Notes: a model not told the origin generated them from the sequence alone. DNA of 11,045 bases from JBBIUS01 sp037440105 (GCA_037440105.1 JBBIUS010000023.1:1-11045); one strand, 5' to 3'. Positions 1-6,029 are shown, counted from the first letter of the stretch. Numbers and translations are program-made.

Positions 1-1330
1 GTTTTTGAACCAATTTTGTCCCGCACATCGGACAAACTTTTGGCGGCACAATATTTTTTTCTTTCCCGGTCCGCAATTTTGGCAAAACCTTAACCACTTT
101 TGGAATTACATCACCAGCTTTTTCAATAATCACTGTATCCCCTATTTTTAACCCGAGTCGACGAATCTCATCTAAATTATGCAAAGTCGAGTGAGTCACA
201 GTTGTCCCAGCAATAAAAACAGGATCCATAACCGCGACCGGCGTAATGGCGCCAGTTCTTCCTATTTGCCAAACAACCTCTTTTACCATTGTTGTTGCTT
301 GCTCTGGCGGAAATTTATACGCAATCATACCGCGCGGCGCTTTGCCAACCACCCCTAATCTTTCAAAAGTTTTAATATCATTGACATTAACAACAATTCC
401 ATCTGTCCAATACGGAAGATGCGGCCGTTTCTCTTGTATTCGTTTGTGATAATTAACCACATCATCAAGCGTTTTACAATATTCATTCAACGGATTTACT
501 TTGATACCAATCAACTTCAAAATTTCATGCGCCTCTTCATGAGTGGTCTGCCCTAAATCGGTTACTAAAGCATAACCATAAAAATCCAACTTTCGACTAG
601 CCGTAACTTTAGAGTCTAGTTGACGAATGCTTCCAGCCGCCGCGTTTCTTGGATTAGCAAAAAGGGGCAAGCCATCTTTCTCTTGCGCCTTGTTTAAATC
701 TTCAAAAACTTTTTTCATCATAAATGCCTCACCGCGGACTTCCACTTTTCCTTTTTCAATCGCTCGTTTAATTTTTTCTTCAATATTCTGAAGTATTGAA
801 GCATTAACTTTGGAGAAAATTTTTTCAATTTCAAATTTATTAGGAACACGAAGGCGCAAAGGGATTGCCTCAATCGTTTTTAAATTTTGTGTTACATCCT
901 CACCGACTTGCCCATCGCCGCGAGTCGCTCCCACTTTTAATAAACCATTCTCGTAAACTAAGGTTACAGCTAATCCATCCATTTTTATCTCTGCGTAATA
1001 ATCAAATGTTTCGTGAGGTAAAAGTCTCTGAATTCTATTTTTCCATTCCACCAATTCTTCCGGACTAAAAACATCTTCAATAGAAAGCATTGGCACTTCG
1101 TGCCGCCATTTCTTAAATTCAGGCAACGGCGCGCCGCCGACCCGCTGAGTTGGTGAATCAGGAGTTATAAATTCGGGATACTGTTGTTCTAACTTGAAAA
1201 GTTCATGCTTTAGCGAGTCCAAAGCCGCATCAGAAATTTCCTGACGATCTAAGACATGATAAAGATAGCGGTGGTAATTTATTTCCTCTTTTAATTTCTC
1301 TATTCTTTTTTTTGCGTCATCACGAGTCAT
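1..1330 (-). CDS. ligA: NAD-dependent DNA ligase LigA (3' end missing)
   Basis: Seals nicks in duplex DNA using NAD+ in replication and repair. Translation from the ATG at 1330 is open to the window edge (443 residues; the family is usually about 670). Domain Ia is at residues 1-70, with Y19/H20 and Y22-Y24. The nucleotidyltransferase domain follows, with SPTQRVGG (59-66), the adenylated lysine in EIKMDG (K116), TRGDG (136-140), EVRGE (E201), FANPRNAAAGSIRQLD (R228, R236) and AYKFP (K339). The OB domain ends near CPMC, the first half of the zinc site. The rest of the zinc finger, the HhH repeats and the BRCT domain lie outside the window. Two oddities: motif IV reads TDGIVVNV, with Asn315 where E. 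coli has Lys290, and there are about 27 extra residues between K116 and E201. There is no Shine-Dalgarno before the ATG. It follows the pilus cluster after a palindromic repeat and is functionally unrelated to it. Confidence 0.97.
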   Translation of the reverse strand, partial: MTRDDAKKRIEKLKEEINYHRYLYHVLDRQEISDAALDSLKHELFKLEQQYPEFITPDSPTQRVGGAPLPEFKKWRHEVPMLSIEDVFSPEELVEWKNRIQRLLPHETFDYYAEIKMDGLAVTLVYENGLLKVGATRGDGQVGEDVTQNLKTIEAIPLRLRVPNKFEIEKIFSKVNASILQNIEEKIKRAIEKGKVEVRGEAFMMKKVFEDLNKAQEKDGLPLFANPRNAAAGSIRQLDSKVTASRKLDFYGYALVTDLGQTTHEEAHEILKLIGIKVNPLNEYCKTLDDVVNYHKRIQEKRPHLPYWTDGIVVNVNDIKTFERLGVVGKAPRGMIAYKFPPEQATTMVKEVVWQIGRTGAITPVAVMDPVFIAGTTVTHSTLHNLDEIRRLGLKIGDTVIIEKAGDVIPKVVKVLPKLRTGKEKNIVPPKVCPMCGTKLVQK

Positions 1331-1342
1331 ATAGTAGAAATG

Positions 1343-1410
1343 AGAATCGAGAATCGATGGTCGAGAATCGAGTTCAATAACTCAAATCTCAAATCTCATT
1401 TCTCAAATCT
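1343..1410. repeat. GAGTT/AACTC palindromic repeat, copy 1 (no insert)
   Basis: Two 32-nt arms (1343-1374 and 1379-1410) face each other across a 4-nt loop, CAAT. Each arm is built from roughly 7-nt units of the type GAGAATC or GAGATTT and ends at the centre in GAGTT (or AACTC). I count 22 of 32 positions complementary, so this copy is more degraded than the copy at 2293-2356. It starts one base after the stop codon of the PilX-like gene and ends 12 bases before the ligA start. The right outer edge lacks the TA seen at other copies. It could form a weak stem-loop in the mRNA, but no U-tract makes it a terminator. Confidence 0.85.
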
Positions 1411-1411
1411 G

Positions 1412-2287
1412 TTACGGACATGTCGGTTCCTCTCCTTTTACTAAGGAACACTCAGTAAATAAAACAAAATCATAAAGCCCAGACATCGGCGAACCTCTCG
1501 GCATAGTCATCTTTATTGCTTGTTTTGAAACAGCAAAAGTACCAGTTGAATTTAAAATTAGGCGAGCTGGAATCTCTTTTTGGACTCCCCCAGCATTGTT
1601 TTGACTCCAAGCAGTGAATGTCAAATTATTTATATCGCCGTAAAGGGCTTTAATTCTAATTTTATACGCTTTAGTACTAACAAAAGCATTATTAATAACT
1701 GGACTGCTTGTAACTGAATATTTAAATTTTGTTCTATTATCTGCCCAATTTACTGCAACCCCTGGCCTCCAATCAACAAAAGCAAACTCTATCCAAGAAC
1801 AATTGCTACATGAGTCTGACCATTCAATTTTTATAGACTCAACCCCAGCTGCCCAAGCAATCTGTTCAGGATCATATAAATCAATCTGCAAAACCTCGCC
1901 CTTTTTTAGTTTGCTATAAATTACTGCTTCGCGATCTGTAAAATTTCTTTGCCAAACTGCAAAATTAGTTAGGGTCCCAGATGGGTAAAGACAAGGTTCT
2001 TGTTCACCACCACTACAATAACCGGCAGCCTCACAACTCCCAACTGGGCAAGTTAATAATGCTTTTTCTTTTCGTAATTTATATAAAGCATTCTCAGTAC
2101 TTGCTTCTGCAGCATAATAAGCAAGCACTGAAAAATCTATATTCCGCGCCTGCCTAATTTCATTTAGAACTATTGCGCCAATTCCAATTCCAGCAGTTAT
2201 CAAGCCTGCCATGACAAGAAGCGCTAATAACAGCACGTTACCATTTTGTTGCTTTCTTTTTCTGAAATTTTTTAAACTTATTTTCAT
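1412..2287 (-). CDS. PilX-like minor pilin
   Basis: Probable minor (tip or priming) component of a type IV pilus, anchored in the membrane by its N-terminal helix. A basic 16-residue leader (KNFRKRKQQNG) precedes a hydrophobic helix at about residues 17-42. AYYAAEASTENALYKLR (57-72) is typical of the PilX N-terminal region. If cleavage is after G16, position +5 is Leu, not Glu; PilX and GspK-type pilins also depart from Glu5. The 291-residue protein has a large extracellular part with eight cysteines (C80, C85, C91, C99, C160, C163, C280, C290), an even number that would suit disulfides. I do not recognise the C-terminal domain. It is the last gene of the pilD-minor pilin cluster, with palindromic repeats on both sides. 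There is no Shine-Dalgarno at the ATG (ATTCTAAAACATG), and the start is chosen because it gives a normal leader. Confidence 0.8.
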   Translation of the reverse strand: MKISLKNFRKRKQQNGNVLLLALLVMAGLITAGIGIGAIVLNEIRQARNIDFSVLAYYAAEASTENALYKLRKEKALLTCPVGSCEAAGYCSGGEQEPCLYPSGTLTNFAVWQRNFTDREAVIYSKLKKGEVLQIDLYDPEQIAWAAGVESIKIEWSDSCSNCSWIEFAFVDWRPGVAVNWADNRTKFKYSVTSSPVINNAFVSTKAYKIRIKALYGDINNLTFTAWSQNNAGGVQKEIPARLILNSTGTFAVSKQAIKMTMPRGSPMSGLYDFVLFTECSLVKGEEPTCP

Positions 2288-2292
2288 GTTTT

Positions 2293-2356
2293 AGAATCGA
2301 GATTTGAGAAATGAGAATCGAGTTAACTCAAATCTCAAATCTCAATTCTCGATTCT
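2293..2356. repeat. GAGTT/AACTC palindromic repeat, copy 2 (best conserved, no insert)
   Basis: A 64-nt palindrome with no loop: arms 2293-2324 and 2325-2356 meet at GAGTTAACTC. The outer 10 bases (AGAATCGAGA and TCTCGATTCT) are perfectly complementary, and I count 27 of 32 arm positions complementary. TA dinucleotides lie at both outer edges (2292-2293 and 2356-2357). The stop codon of the upstream PilW-like gene (TAG, 2355-2357) is formed at this edge, and the PilX-like start codon is only 5 nt beyond the other edge. It looks like a small non-coding mobile repeat. Confidence 0.9.
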
Positions 2357-2930
2357 ATCTTCTATAAACCCTACTCGACACCGTTGTCTGCAAATTTACA
2401 GTTGTTTGTTCTTCTGGTCGAACACCAACACCTTCTGTGCTTAAAATAGCCGTCACTCTTGGCTGATCATCTGAATCATATGTTCCATTTTCCAAATTTA
2501 ATTTAAATGGATCAACTGCCGGAGCAATATAAAAATCTAATGAAATAACCCGTACGCCCTTTGAGGTGATGCTTGCCCAACTTGCTCCGCCATCGATACT
2601 GACGACTAAACATTGATCTGTCCCTGAAGGGCAGTTTTCGCTGCTTTTTTTAAAAATTATTTGATTATCGTCTTGATCGCGGAGCGCTAAAACTTCTGTT
2701 GGAGAAACCACTGTCCCGCCATAATAATTGTAATCAATCATATCCATCCGAGCCTCGCGGGCTATTGCTTCTACAGAATATCTTGCGTCGCTTTGAATTT
2801 TTTGGATAACGAGCGTTCTTTTCTGAGCGCGCGATGCCATCATAAAAATGTCAACAATCACAACCGTAGCAACAGAAAAAATTGCTAACACAACAAGCAT
2901 CTCAATAAGTGTAAAACCTTTTTTACTCAT
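2355..2930 (-). CDS. PilW/GspJ-like minor pilin
   Basis: A type IV minor pilin, probably part of the complex that primes pilus assembly. It has a class III leader of only five residues, MSKKG, then FTLIEMLVVLAIFSVATVVI, with cleavage expected between G5 and F6 and Glu at +5 (E10). The hydrophobic helix (6-30) is followed by the amphipathic segment ASRAQKRTLVIQKIQSDARY and a beta-rich globular part. Cysteines C100 and C107 could form a disulfide. Its length (191 residues) fits the PilW/GspJ range. The start is 6 nt after the PilV-like stop, with a usable GGAG inside the end of that gene, so translation is probably coupled. Its TAG stop is made at the edge of the palindrome at 2293-2356. The PilW versus other minor pilin call rests on order (GspH-V-W-X) and is less certain than the pilin call. 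Confidence 0.85.
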   Translation of the reverse strand: MSKKGFTLIEMLVVLAIFSVATVVIVDIFMMASRAQKRTLVIQKIQSDARYSVEAIAREARMDMIDYNYYGGTVVSPTEVLALRDQDDNQIIFKKSSENCPSGTDQCLVVSIDGGASWASITSKGVRVISLDFYIAPAVDPFKLNLENGTYDSDDQPRVTAILSTEGVGVRPEEQTTVNLQTTVSSRVYRR

Positions 2931-2936
2931 GGTAAT

Positions 2937-3896
2937 TTATCTCCAATTATAGATTCTATCCTCTGCGGTCATTGTATGGGCCCGGCCCGACTCAGTCCAT
3001 TTGACTTCAGATTTTATTCTGATCCCGACTTTCGTTTCGCTAGCCAAACAAGAGTCGCCACTTGCTCTAACCACTTCTACTGAAGTAACATTGTTTTTGC
3101 AAATTTCATCCAAAGACAAAAGGCGATAATAAATCGTCGGCGTACCTGGCGGCAAAGATATGTCCTGAAGGTAAATTCCGTTGTTGCGGTACAAGCGAGC
3201 TTCTATATCATTAATGCTGTCTGGAAGAAAATTTAAATTCCAAGTATTTGTTACCGGATTAAAAATAGCGATTGCAGTATAATCATTACCGTCTTCAAGG
3301 CCGTTATCCCAAATTTGTTTTTTTAGCCAATTAGTATCACGAATATTCCGAACAACTTCAATCCCTTCTCTAGCTAAATTAGAGGCAACAATTCTTGTGC
3401 TGCTTTCCCCGACCCCTGAAAGATTTGAAACAGTTAAGGCAAGAGCTCCAATAACGCCGGTTAAAATAACAGCTATCGCAACCACCATTTCAACCATTCC
3501 TTGACCCTTAATAGATTCGAGATTTGAGAACCGAGAATTGAGTTTTTCTTTTTGATATGACATTAATGGATACAACATCTTTACAATTTCTTCTGCTTCG
3601 GAATAAAATTTTTGAAAATCACGTTTAGCTAAATAATCTCGCTTAGCAGCAATCACTAATAAATTAATGGTTTCTGCACATGAACCACGAGCTATGTTAT
3701 AAAATTGAGCAGCTTCTTTTTGTGAACGTCGTCCCGATCCTTCAGCAATATTCGTTGGAATAGATATGACAGCGCGCCTTAACTGTTCTGCTAAGGAAAA
3801 CTGCTCTTTTGACGGAATTACATCAGCAAAATTCAAAACTTTATCGCAAAAAATAATTGCTTTTTGCCAAACTTTTAAAGTTTGAAAATTAAACAT
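2937..3896 (-). CDS. Four-helix-bundle (IVP/S23-type) protein fused in frame to a PilV-like minor pilin
   Basis: Two unrelated parts share one 319-residue frame. Residues 1 to about 117 are a four-helix-bundle protein of the 23S rRNA intervening-sequence (S23) family, seen in FQTLKVWQKAI, LAEQLRRAVISIPTNIAEGS and the GSCAETINLL helix. Residues about 118-130 (KLNSRFSNLESIK) are encoded by a 32-nt repeat arm. Residues 131-319 are a complete minor pilin: G131, then QGMVEMVVAIAVILTGVIG with Glu at +5 after G131, then ASNLAREGIEVVRNIRDTNW, typical of PilV-like proteins. Its neighbours on both sides are minor pilins, so the pilin is the native gene and the four-helix gene the newcomer. If the whole frame is translated, the prepilin leader would be 131 residues, far beyond the usual 5-25. 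An in-frame ATG at 3563 (M112) could give a 20-residue leader, but it has no clear ribosome site. There is no Shine-Dalgarno at 3896 either. Confidence 0.88.
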   Translation of the reverse strand: MFNFQTLKVWQKAIIFCDKVLNFADVIPSKEQFSLAEQLRRAVISIPTNIAEGSGRRSQKEAAQFYNIARGSCAETINLLVIAAKRDYLAKRDFQKFYSEAEEIVKMLYPLMSYQKEKLNSRFSNLESIKGQGMVEMVVAIAVILTGVIGALALTVSNLSGVGESSTRIVASNLAREGIEVVRNIRDTNWLKKQIWDNGLEDGNDYTAIAIFNPVTNTWNLNFLPDSINDIEARLYRNNGIYLQDISLPPGTPTIYYRLLSLDEICKNNVTSVEVVRASGDSCLASETKVGIRIKSEVKWTESGRAHTMTAEDRIYNWR

Positions 3897-3934
3897 AAAA
3901 TTAACTCATATCTCAAATCTCAATTCTCAACTCT
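3513..3934 (-). mobile_element. Four-helix-bundle gene cassette between 32-nt inverted repeat arms
   Basis: The arm at 3513-3544 (AGATTCGAGATTTGAG... ending GAGTT) and the arm at 3903-3934 (starting AACTC... ending CTCAACTCT) are the same length and unit structure as the two arms of the palindrome at 2293-2356. Here they are separated by 358 nt holding the four-helix-bundle coding region, placed exactly at the GAGTT/AACTC centre. TA dinucleotides flank both outer edges (3512-3513 and 3934-3935). No transposase is present, and how such cassettes move is unknown to me. The TAG stop of the GspH-like gene (3933-3935) is formed at one edge. At the other edge the frame reads through the arm into the pilin. 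Calling it mobile is inference from the repeat copies and the interrupted pilin. Confidence 0.7.
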
Positions 3935-4517
3935 ATTCCACGCTGATTTGCCCGGAAATTCGATTAATAGTCACATTTTTCGTTTGATTAGAAATTAAAT
4001 CTTTTAAAGTGACTACTAATGAATTCTCAACTGCCCCGCCGTTAATATAAATAGTTGGTTTAGGCGGTTTAAAAACAACATCTGCAGTAGGTGTTGGGCT
4101 CACAGCGTTGATAATAATGTTAGCCGGAAGAGAGGTTATTCCCCCGTTTAATTCTTCGCCAGTTCCGTAAATTTTGTTTCCGTCGATATCCGAAAAAATG
4201 ATATAACGCCCTGGTTCACTTTGCGCAACACGAACACCGTAACCCCCAGCCGGCACTGCTCCGTTAATCGCTTCGCCTGCCAAAGCCATTGTTTGAGCCC
4301 GCCTCATGGTACTTGCCAGACCAGAAGCGGCGATTTTTAGTTCATCGCTTCTTGCCCCGCGTCTAAAATTTGCCACTACTAAACTTGTGACAACAATAAA
4401 AATAGATATGGCAACAAGAAGTTCGATAATTGTAAAGCCATCCGCCAAATAATTTTTAATTTTGAATTGTAATTTTGAATTTTGCATTTTGAATTTTGAA
4501 TTTATCTTAAGTACCAC
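3933..4517 (-). CDS. GspH/FimT-like minor pilin
   Basis: A minor pseudopilin-type protein, likely part of the tip or priming complex. The class III signal is ADG, then FTIIELLVAISIFIVVTSLV, with cleavage between G27 and F28 and Glu at +5 (E32). RRAQTMALAGEAINGAVPAGGYGV and the beta-rich remainder with RYIIFSDIDGNKIYGTGEEL match the GspH/FimT domain. The start is uncertain. The GTG at 4517 overlaps the end of pilD by 16 nt and gives a 27-residue leader; the ATG at 4487 gives a 17-residue leader. Neither has a strong ribosome site. In both cases the lysine- and asparagine-rich leader (NSKFKMQNSKLQFKIKN) is encoded by an AT-rich tandem repeat, so the repeat has replaced or extended the original leader. 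The TAG stop lies at the edge of the four-helix cassette. Confidence 0.85.
   Translation of the reverse strand: MVLKINSKFKMQNSKLQFKIKNYLADGFTIIELLVAISIFIVVTSLVVANFRRGARSDELKIAASGLASTMRRAQTMALAGEAINGAVPAGGYGVRVAQSEPGRYIIFSDIDGNKIYGTGEELNGGITSLPANIIINAVSPTPTADVVFKPPKPTIYINGGAVENSLVVTLKDLISNQTKNVTINRISGQISVE
4451..4503. repeat. AT-rich tandem repeat (AATTTTGA units) in the GspH-like leader
   Basis: About 53 nt made of near-identical units AATTTTGA / AATTTTGC / AATTTTTA, starting right at the pilD stop codon (TAA at 4502-4504). Read on the minus strand, the units are AAATTCA and AAAATGC, which encode the N-S-K-F-K-type peptide at the start of the GspH-like protein. A related but distinct repeat lies inside pilD at 4966-5032. 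It differs from the GAGAATC-type palindromes. Confidence 0.8.
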
Positions 4518-5299
4518 CTCATTATCGGCTCTGCCCAGAATAAAGCAATTATTGTCCCCACTGCCAAAAAAGTGCCAAAAGGAATCTGACTTTTCATTGT
4601 TTTTTTACCAAAGGCGATTAAGCCAAGGCTGATTATGGCCCCAAAAACATAAGAAAAAAATAAGGCAACTAAAACCCCTCTAACTCCCAAAAGCAAACCC
4701 ATTAAAAACCCCATTTTTACATCTCCACCGCCAATCCACTTACCTTTTGAAATTAAATACTGCGCTAAAAAAAAGCCGCCACCAATTATTGCGGCAATCA
4801 ACGCGCCAATTACACCGTGCCACGCTCCTTGCCCATCAATCAATGGGCTTATCAAAAATGCCACCACCGTTGCTGGATAAATTACTTTATCCAAAATTAA
4901 ACTGTATTTTAAGTCGTAAACAAAAATCACAATCATTACCGCAATAACAAACCACGCCCGTAATAAATTCAAAAATTGAAAATTAATAATTGAAAATTCA
5001 TTGAAAATTGTAAATTGAAAATTGAAAATTTCTAAATATGCTGCCACAAATAAAATCGCCGTTGCCAATTCCACAGCAGGATACTGCCATGAAATTTTCT
5101 TCCCACAATGTCGGCATTTCCCGTGCTGAATCAAAAAACTCGCAATTGGAATTAAATCTCGCACGCTCAAAATATGGCCGCATTTTGGACAACGCGATCG
5201 CCCTCCCAAAATGGACTCTCCTATATGAAGCCGCCAAATTAAGGCATTCAAAAAACTGCCGACTGCCAAGCCGAAAATAAAGAAGAAAACAAAAGTCAT
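4502..5299 (-). CDS. pilD: Type IV prepilin peptidase / N-methyltransferase PilD
   Basis: An inner-membrane aspartyl protease that removes the leader from each prepilin in this window and methylates the new N-terminus. The 265 residues hold the whole family layout: a first membrane segment with GLAVGSFLNALIWRL (10-24), a cytoplasmic zinc-binding loop with CPKC (C37, C40) and CRHC (C62, C65), then several membrane helices. The catalytic aspartates are D129 in VYDLKY and D193 in GGGDVKMG. Residues about 91-111 (IFNFQFTIFNEFSIINFQFL) come from an AT-rich repeat lodged between two helices, in frame, and are not expected in the family. The gene heads the minor-pilin cluster and has its own extended -10 promoter only 8 nt before the ATG, so the transcript is probably nearly leaderless. 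There is no Shine-Dalgarno. Confidence 0.97.
   Translation of the reverse strand: MTFVFFFIFGLAVGSFLNALIWRLHIGESILGGRSRCPKCGHILSVRDLIPIASFLIQHGKCRHCGKKISWQYPAVELATAILFVAAYLEIFNFQFTIFNEFSIINFQFLNLLRAWFVIAVMIVIFVYDLKYSLILDKVIYPATVVAFLISPLIDGQGAWHGVIGALIAAIIGGGFFLAQYLISKGKWIGGGDVKMGFLMGLLLGVRGVLVALFFSYVFGAIISLGLIAFGKKTMKSQIPFGTFLAVGTIIALFWAEPIMRWYLR
4966..5032. repeat. AT-rich tandem repeat (AAAATTGA units) inside pilD
   Basis: About 67 nt of AAAATTGA-like units lie within the pilD coding sequence, interrupted by AATTAATAATTG and ATTCATTG. The stretch is in frame, encodes alternating Phe, Asn, Ile and Gln, and falls in the segment between the second membrane helix and the helix bearing the first catalytic aspartate. 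The surrounding coding sequence has mixed codon use and does not repeat, which makes an insertion into the gene the simplest reading. Confidence 0.8.
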
Positions 5300-5307
5300 A
5301 TTTATTT

Positions 5308-5316
5308 ATTATAACA
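5308..5316 (-). promoter_or_regulatory. Extended -10 promoter for pilD (leaderless or nearly so)
   Basis: On the minus strand the site reads TGTTATAAT, a perfect extended -10 (TGn-TATAAT). I see no good -35 about 17 nt upstream, as is common for extended -10 promoters. TATAAT ends 8 nt before the pilD ATG, so transcription would start within about 0-2 nt of the start codon. The same TGnTATAAT form occurs before both pilins. Confidence 0.65.
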
Positions 5317-5380
5317 CATTTGGACAGCGGCTGAAAATTTGACTAACTAAGTCAGGCTAGCCTTTTCTTGTTATTAAATA

Positions 5381-5418
5381 AAACAAAAACTCCTGCGGTT
5401 TTATAAGAGTTTTTGTTT
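5381..5418. terminator. Hairpin terminator after the second pilin
   Basis: A perfect 12-bp stem, AAACAAAAACTC (5381-5392) with GAGTTTTTGTTT (5407-5418), around a 14-nt loop. It begins 22 nt past the stop of the pilin at 5441. On the minus strand the stem runs into T-rich sequence, so it can act as an intrinsic terminator despite its low GC content. It separates the pilin from the pilD promoter. Confidence 0.65.
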
Positions 5419-5440
5419 TTTTAAAATTTTAAATTAAAAA

Positions 5441-5926
5441 TTATTGAATGCCTGCCTCAGTTAATTTATGAGCCCCTGCCGAAAGGTCACCAGTTGCTCC
5501 TTCCAACCAAAAATTAACCAAATAAGAAGTAGATGTGGCAGTTGTGCCAAAAGCATAATCGCAAACACCAGTAGCTGGATTTGCGCAAGCAGCTGTTCCT
5601 TGGGGGTCTTTAAAGTTGGCAATCCCAGCGATAAAATCAGCTAGCCCTACTGCCCCTGTCCCAGTGCAAGCAGAAACTTTGGTGCCGGCTGTAGCGCAAC
5701 CAGTTGGTTTATAAGTGCCGTTTGCCCCATAAAACATTTCCATGGCTGTTTGCAACTGCTTTATGTCAGCTACCCTCTTTGAATCTCTTGATTTTCTTCT
5801 AGCAGAACTTATGGAAACGACTGCTAAAGTTGATATCAAACCAATGATAGCAATAACTATCAAAAGTTCGATTAAAGTAAAGCCCCGCTTAGAAATTTTG
5901 AATTTTCTATTGTTTTTGTAGTTCAT
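5441..5926 (-). CDS. Type IV pilin, PilA-like (second of two paralogues)
   Basis: A probable structural pilin subunit. The leader MNYKNNRKFKISKRG is followed by FTLIELLIVIAIIGLISTLA, with cleavage between G15 and F16 and Glu at +5 (E20). SARRKSRDSKRVADIKQLQT (41-60) is nearly identical to the matching stretch in the neighbouring pilin at 6172, so the two are paralogues from a tandem duplication. The globular part is short and rich in Gly, Ala and Thr, with four cysteines (C77, C87, C114, C122). The total of 161 residues is normal for a pilin. The ATG at 5926 has no Shine-Dalgarno. A strong one, with its own ATG and a promoter, lies about 80-95 nt upstream but leads into a broken 10-codon frame (5975-6007). 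The leader codons for RKFKIS resemble the AT-rich repeats of the window. Translation may depend on reinitiation after the short frame. Confidence 0.93.
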   Translation of the reverse strand: MNYKNNRKFKISKRGFTLIELLIVIAIIGLISTLAVVSISSARRKSRDSKRVADIKQLQTAMEMFYGANGTYKPTGCATAGTKVSACTGTGAVGLADFIAGIANFKDPQGTAACANPATGVCDYAFGTTATSTSYLVNFWLEGATGDLSAGAHKLTEAGIQ

Positions 5927-5974
5927 AGAGTTTTAATTAAAAGATTTTACCCCGATTTTATTATTAGTAAATTT

Positions 5975-6007
5975 TTAACGAAATAAAGCCTTCTTGTTTT
6001 TAAACAT
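5975..6007 (-). pseudogene. Vestigial pilin start (10-codon frame MFKNKKALFR)
   Basis: Right after a perfect AGGAGGT and a 6-nt spacer, an ATG opens a frame that reads MFKNKKALFR and stops at TAA. The paralogue at 6172 begins MFKNKKGFTLIELL after the same AGGAGGT spacing. Adding one G after AAGAAG would restore KKGF here, so this looks like the old start of the second pilin (or a partial duplicate of the first) broken by a one-base deletion and sequence drift. It could also work as a short leader frame that controls the pilin 48 nt downstream. The identity of the first six residues makes chance unlikely. Confidence 0.6.
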
Positions 6008-6013
6008 TTTTAA

Positions 6014-6020
6014 ACCTCCT
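6014..6020 (-). promoter_or_regulatory. Strong ribosome binding site upstream of the second pilin
   Basis: AAAGGAGGTTTAAAAATG on the minus strand: a full AGGAGGT six nt before the ATG of the 10-codon frame, not before the pilin's own ATG at 5926. It is one of only two strong Shine-Dalgarno sites in the window. The promoter just upstream would put it within about 10 nt of the RNA 5' end. Confidence 0.8.
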
Positions 6021-6029
6021 TTCAAAGTA

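Noticed and set aside
246..1068. Plus-strand open frames of about 67 codons opposite ligA
   Set aside because: They lie antisense to a full set of LigA motifs, have no ribosome sites and show no protein-like composition. The same holds for plus-strand frames opposite pilD and pilB.
1343..2356. CRISPR array
   Set aside because: The short units are degenerate, arranged as palindromes and not as equal repeats with unique spacers, and there are no cas genes.
2937..3896. Two separate genes instead of one fusion
   Set aside because: There is no stop codon between the four-helix part and the pilin, and no ribosome site at the only internal ATG (3563) before the cleavage site. Internal initiation remains possible and is noted as such.
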